A stretch of 8,639 nucleotides of DNA, taken from the NCBI GenBank assembly GCA_007119455.1, contig SKPR01000175.1, positions 1 to 8,639 on the forward strand, read 5' to 3'. The position numbers and the translations under genes were made by a program. This document shows, in pieces, positions 6,595-8,639 of the stretch. Under the pieces are notes generated by a model. That model made no database searches, was not told the origin of the DNA, and saw only the letters and a program-made list of their open reading frames with translations. The DNA is from Candidatus Brevefilum sp. (GTDB lineage: Bacteria; Chloroflexota; Anaerolineae; Anaerolineales; Anaerolineaceae). Numbering within the stretch: the stretch's first letter is position 1; each line of letters opens with the position of its first letter.

Positions 6595-7953
6595 TTATGA
6601 CTCGGTTTCCAAATTCCTTTTCATTGAAAAACGTAAGGCCTGACGATAAACCTTCTGGAGCTTCTCCGCTGTAGCCTCACGCCCCTCCTGCTGTTGGGTT
6701 TGTGAAAGCAGGTTCATCAAGAATTGCATGAATTCATCGGTGAGCTCATCCTGATTTTCTTCAAGAATCGTATTGATGGCAGCTTCATCTTCCGCCTGGA
6801 TTAACGCTTCAATTAAATCAATATTTGCGCCAGGGGCACTCACTTTCTGGATCGTCGAGGCAACTTTCTGTAGCTTATTCAACTGAGATTCATCCTCGGC
6901 TTTGCGAGCTTTTTGGATGCGAGACCGCAATACTTCCAGGAAGATCTCGTTAATGCCAGGCAATGCCTGCATCGTCGCTTCTTCGATATCCTCCCTCTCA
7001 AGGAGCTTATCCAAAAGCTGGTTGGCCAGGGTTTCCTGTTCTTTGATGGCTTCATCGATTTCGTGAGTCATTTCCAGCAGTTTTTCTCTCAATTCGGTGA
7101 GTTTTGCCTGCTCCTCACCGGATGCTCGCTGAATCCTTTCGGACATCATCTGGAAAAAGCCATAATCCAGTCCACCGCGTGCCAGGCTGACCAGGGTGGC
7201 CAGTTGGACTTCATTATCTGCCGCATTGATGATCAGGTCGAGCAGGCTTTGGCGTGTCAGACCTTTTTTGCTGGCTTCCTCAAGGGCTTGCATGGCGGCT
7301 TGTTGGTCCTGGGCCTGCTGGAGAATTTCCTGGCCAAATTCCGTGTTTTCCAGTATCGCCTGTTGGAGCCCGGACAGAACTTCAGCGCTCTCTTCTTCAC
7401 CAGAGGCTGCTGCACTCTGGATCAAGCGCTGCAATATCATCAATAACTGTTCATCCACCAGTTCCGATTCCTGTTTAATCACCTCAGCCCGGGCGTCAGG
7501 TGTTGTAGAAGCCAACCGTTGCAGCAGGTTCAGACGGTCTTGCTGTGCTTTGAGCATGTCAGGGGTGATCCCATCTTCTTCCAAAATACGCTCAACCAGG
7601 CGCTGACGCGTCAACATGGTTTCTGGCTTAAATAAGTACGCCCTGCGTTGCTCCTGGGGCAGATTATCCATAACCCGTTTAATCATTGGGCCAATCATCT
7701 GTTCTTGCTGGTTTACCGGTACATTCAATTCAGGTGGGAAGAATGTCAGCAAAAGCTGTTTCTCTGGATCGTGGTAAACAATGGGTGTGGGTGCCTGGCC
7801 CCGGTATCCACAGGTGGGACACTGGATCAGGTTGTATGCCCCGGATAATAAAATTTGTTTCGCTTGAGGTTCTTCGGCAACATCAAATAAACGTGTGATA
7901 TCTGCTGCCACCGGTTGATTGCACTGGGGGCATGAAATGGTCGTCTTAGCCAT
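6595..7953 (-). CDS. CpXC-domain zinc-finger protein with C-terminal helical repeats
   Basis: The N-terminal 80 or so residues match the CpXC domain, a putative zinc-binding module of unknown function: C8-P-Q-C11 and C45-P-T-C48, followed by a segment with YHDPEK (60-65). The remaining 370 residues are strongly helical, rich in Q, E, L and A, with no membrane segment or signal peptide. Four related blocks of about 40 residues begin near 166, 262, 334 and 404. Each opens with a hydrophobic-acidic turn, continues through an LxxxIxxA-type helix and ends with a second helix. The 452-residue length is longer than a bare CpXC domain. The start is ATG at 7953 with only a weak GTGAG ahead. It stops 6 bases from the stop of the convergent FHA gene. 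Likely cytoplasmic; a scaffold or protein-binding role is only a guess. Confidence 0.85.
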   Translation of the reverse strand: MAKTTISCPQCNQPVAADITRLFDVAEEPQAKQILLSGAYNLIQCPTCGYRGQAPTPIVYHDPEKQLLLTFFPPELNVPVNQQEQMIGPMIKRVMDNLPQEQRRAYLFKPETMLTRQRLVERILEEDGITPDMLKAQQDRLNLLQRLASTTPDARAEVIKQESELVDEQLLMILQRLIQSAAASGEEESAEVLSGLQQAILENTEFGQEILQQAQDQQAAMQALEEASKKGLTRQSLLDLIINAADNEVQLATLVSLARGGLDYGFFQMMSERIQRASGEEQAKLTELREKLLEMTHEIDEAIKEQETLANQLLDKLLEREDIEEATMQALPGINEIFLEVLRSRIQKARKAEDESQLNKLQKVASTIQKVSAPGANIDLIEALIQAEDEAAINTILEENQDELTDEFMQFLMNLLSQTQQQEGREATAEKLQKVYRQALRFSMKRNLETES

Positions 7954-7977
7954 AATCTCACTTTCTTTTCAATAAAT

Positions 7978-8037
7978 GTAACTGCTCAGCATGCCCGGGA
8001 ATATGCCCTTCAGGAACAGAACCATCTGAGCGGTTAC
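7978..8037. repeat. 12-bp imperfect inverted repeat in the CpXC 5' leader
   Basis: GTAACTGCTCAG (7978-7989) and CTGAGCGGTTAC (8026-8037) are reverse complements at 11 of 12 positions, separated by 36 bases. Bulging C8038 allows two further pairs at the base. The element sits 24-84 bases upstream of the CpXC start codon, inside the predicted transcript. It could fold as a long-stem leader RNA or serve as two half-sites for a DNA-binding protein. The loop has no obvious riboswitch core, and no T-run follows the stem on the minus strand. Confidence 0.5.
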
Positions 8038-8062
8038 CATTAAATTACAATACCAAAAATGC

Positions 8063-8071
8063 ATTATACCA
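8063..8071 (-). promoter_or_regulatory. Extended -10 promoter for the CpXC gene
   Basis: The minus strand reads TGG-TATAAT, a consensus extended -10 element (TGn plus TATAAT at 8068-8063). No good -35 hexamer is seen 16-18 bases upstream, which extended -10 promoters tolerate. Initiation near 8056 gives a leader of about 100 bases containing the inverted repeat at 7978-8037. Confidence 0.5.
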
Positions 8072-8184
8072 TCACAGGTCAGGCACGCCTTAAAAAGCAT
8101 TTCTCAGGTATCACAGTACTTGGTGTTTCTAAGAACCTTATAAACACAATCAACAAACAACCAACGAAAACTATCATCCTTACA

Positions 8185-8193
8185 TGGTATCAT
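8185..8193 (+). promoter_or_regulatory. Candidate extended -10 promoter for the right-edge membrane protein gene
   Basis: The plus strand reads TGG-TATCAT, an extended -10 with five of six consensus bases at 8188-8193 and no recognisable -35. Initiation near 8200 would leave a leader of about 33 bases before the GTG at 8233. A TATAAA at 8139-8144 is a weaker alternative. The preceding stretch (about 8144-8172) is A/C-rich and shows no other structure. Confidence 0.35.
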
Positions 8194-8232
8194 TAGAGTC
8201 CAAATCCATTAAATGGCCTTGTTTTGATACCC

Positions 8233-8639
8233 GTGAAAAAGTTTAAACTCTTTTTGATCGTGCTGATCCTCTTCCAAATGGCTGGTTCTCTTTTGTTACC
8301 CAGACAGGTTGTGGCACAAACACGCATGGAGAGGGATTCCCTGTTTTTACAACCGGACTCAAGAAAATTTTTTAACCAACCGAATGGAGAAAATCGTTTC
8401 CAACTTCCCAGAAATATCTTCACCCAGACAAGTCCGGGTTTGGATGTCGAGGCTGCCGATCCGGTTGATGAAACGACACCAGGCCGATCGCCTTCACCTT
8501 TGAGTGTGATCATGTGGTTGGTCACAGTGGCTGTCGCAATCCTGATCCTGGTCGGGCTTTATTACTGGTGGTTCCAGGTTGACCTGAGGGATAAACGTGA
8601 ACGATTCGTCCAGGGTGCGGGCATCATGAACCCCGAAAA
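8233..8639 (+). CDS. Exported, membrane-anchored protein of unknown function (runs off the right edge)
   Basis: I do not recognise the family. From the GTG at 8233, 135 codons are open to the window end. Residues 1-28 form a classical signal peptide: basic n-region MKKFK, hydrophobic core LFLIVLILF, and a plausible VVA-Q cleavage at 28/29. Residues 29-88 are polar and would be extracytoplasmic. A strong transmembrane helix follows (about 90-114, with an aromatic YYWWF end), then a charged segment with DLRDKRER that would be cytoplasmic. This suggests a single-span anchored protein with a short exported part and a cytoplasmic domain beyond the edge. GTG is chosen because the basic n-region follows at once; no clear ribosome-binding site precedes it, and an in-frame TTG at 8224 is the alternative. 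An opposite-strand frame here is less convincing. Confidence 0.65.
   Translation, partial: MKKFKLFLIVLILFQMAGSLLLPRQVVAQTRMERDSLFLQPDSRKFFNQPNGENRFQLPRNIFTQTSPGLDVEAADPVDETTPGRSPSPLSVIMWLVTVAVAILILVGLYYWWFQVDLRDKRERFVQGAGIMNPE

Noticed and set aside
6913..7606. Plus-strand open frames of 177 and 136 codons antisense to the CpXC gene
   Set aside because: The minus-strand protein has a CpXC zinc motif and coherent helical repeats. The plus-strand translations are low-complexity, Cys/Ser/Leu-rich products of antisense helix codons.
7954..8232. tRNA, small protein gene or riboswitch in the CpXC/right-edge intergenic region
   Set aside because: No cloverleaf, no open frame with a start site and no known riboswitch core could be recognised; only promoters and the inverted repeat are supportable.
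8193..8525. Minus-strand frame of 110 codons opposite the right-edge gene
   Set aside because: The plus-strand frame gives a textbook signal peptide and transmembrane helix and stays open to the edge. The minus-strand product has no such features.

Overview
The window reads as a chromosomal housekeeping stretch from a bacterium of moderate G+C. The gene families and their combination best fit the Chloroflexota, perhaps Anaerolineae: a ClpC/RadA pair without Firmicutes-type ctsR/mcsA/mcsB genes, a FHA plus winged-helix regulator, a LiaF-like three-TM protein with a beta-repeat domain, and a large CpXC-type zinc-finger protein. This placement is an inference from family content, not from a marker-gene comparison. 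There are no rRNA or tRNA genes, CRISPR arrays, insertion sequences or phage genes.

Layout. Positions 1-601 hold the N-terminal 200 codons of radA (minus strand, cut by the left edge). clpC (605-3136, minus) lies directly upstream and is almost certainly co-transcribed. Its 234-base leader (3137-3370) carries a good sigma-70-type promoter beside the preceding gene's stop codon, plus two abutting inverted repeats. Next, also on the minus strand, come a GNAT acetyltransferase (3371-3799) and a calcineurin-like metallophosphoesterase (3811-4683). The acetyltransferase ribosome-binding site overlaps the phosphoesterase stop codon. Further upstream on the minus strand is the LiaF-like membrane protein (4773-5786).

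An A+T-rich divergent intergenic region (5787-5919) separates it from a plus-strand FHA-winged-helix regulator (5920-6588). That gene converges with the CpXC-domain protein (minus, 6595-7953), with only 6 bases between the two stop codons. The 279-base region 7954-8232 separates CpXC from a divergent plus-strand gene for an exported, membrane-anchored protein that runs off the right edge (8233-8639). It holds a probable extended -10 promoter for each gene and a 12-bp imperfect inverted repeat in the CpXC leader.

How the genes may work together. ClpC (an unfoldase for ClpP) and RadA (a branch-migration helicase) form a protein-quality and DNA-repair pair. The FHA-winged-helix protein lacks a receiver domain, so it may couple a phosphothreonine signal directly to promoter binding. 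The divergent LiaF-like envelope protein is its most obvious candidate target. CpXC has a zinc ribbon followed by what I read as a four-unit helical repeat array, and its function is unknown. No complete new defence or metabolic system is visible. The most novel-looking elements are the FHA-wHTH/LiaF-like pair, the CpXC repeat architecture and the two structured leader regions.
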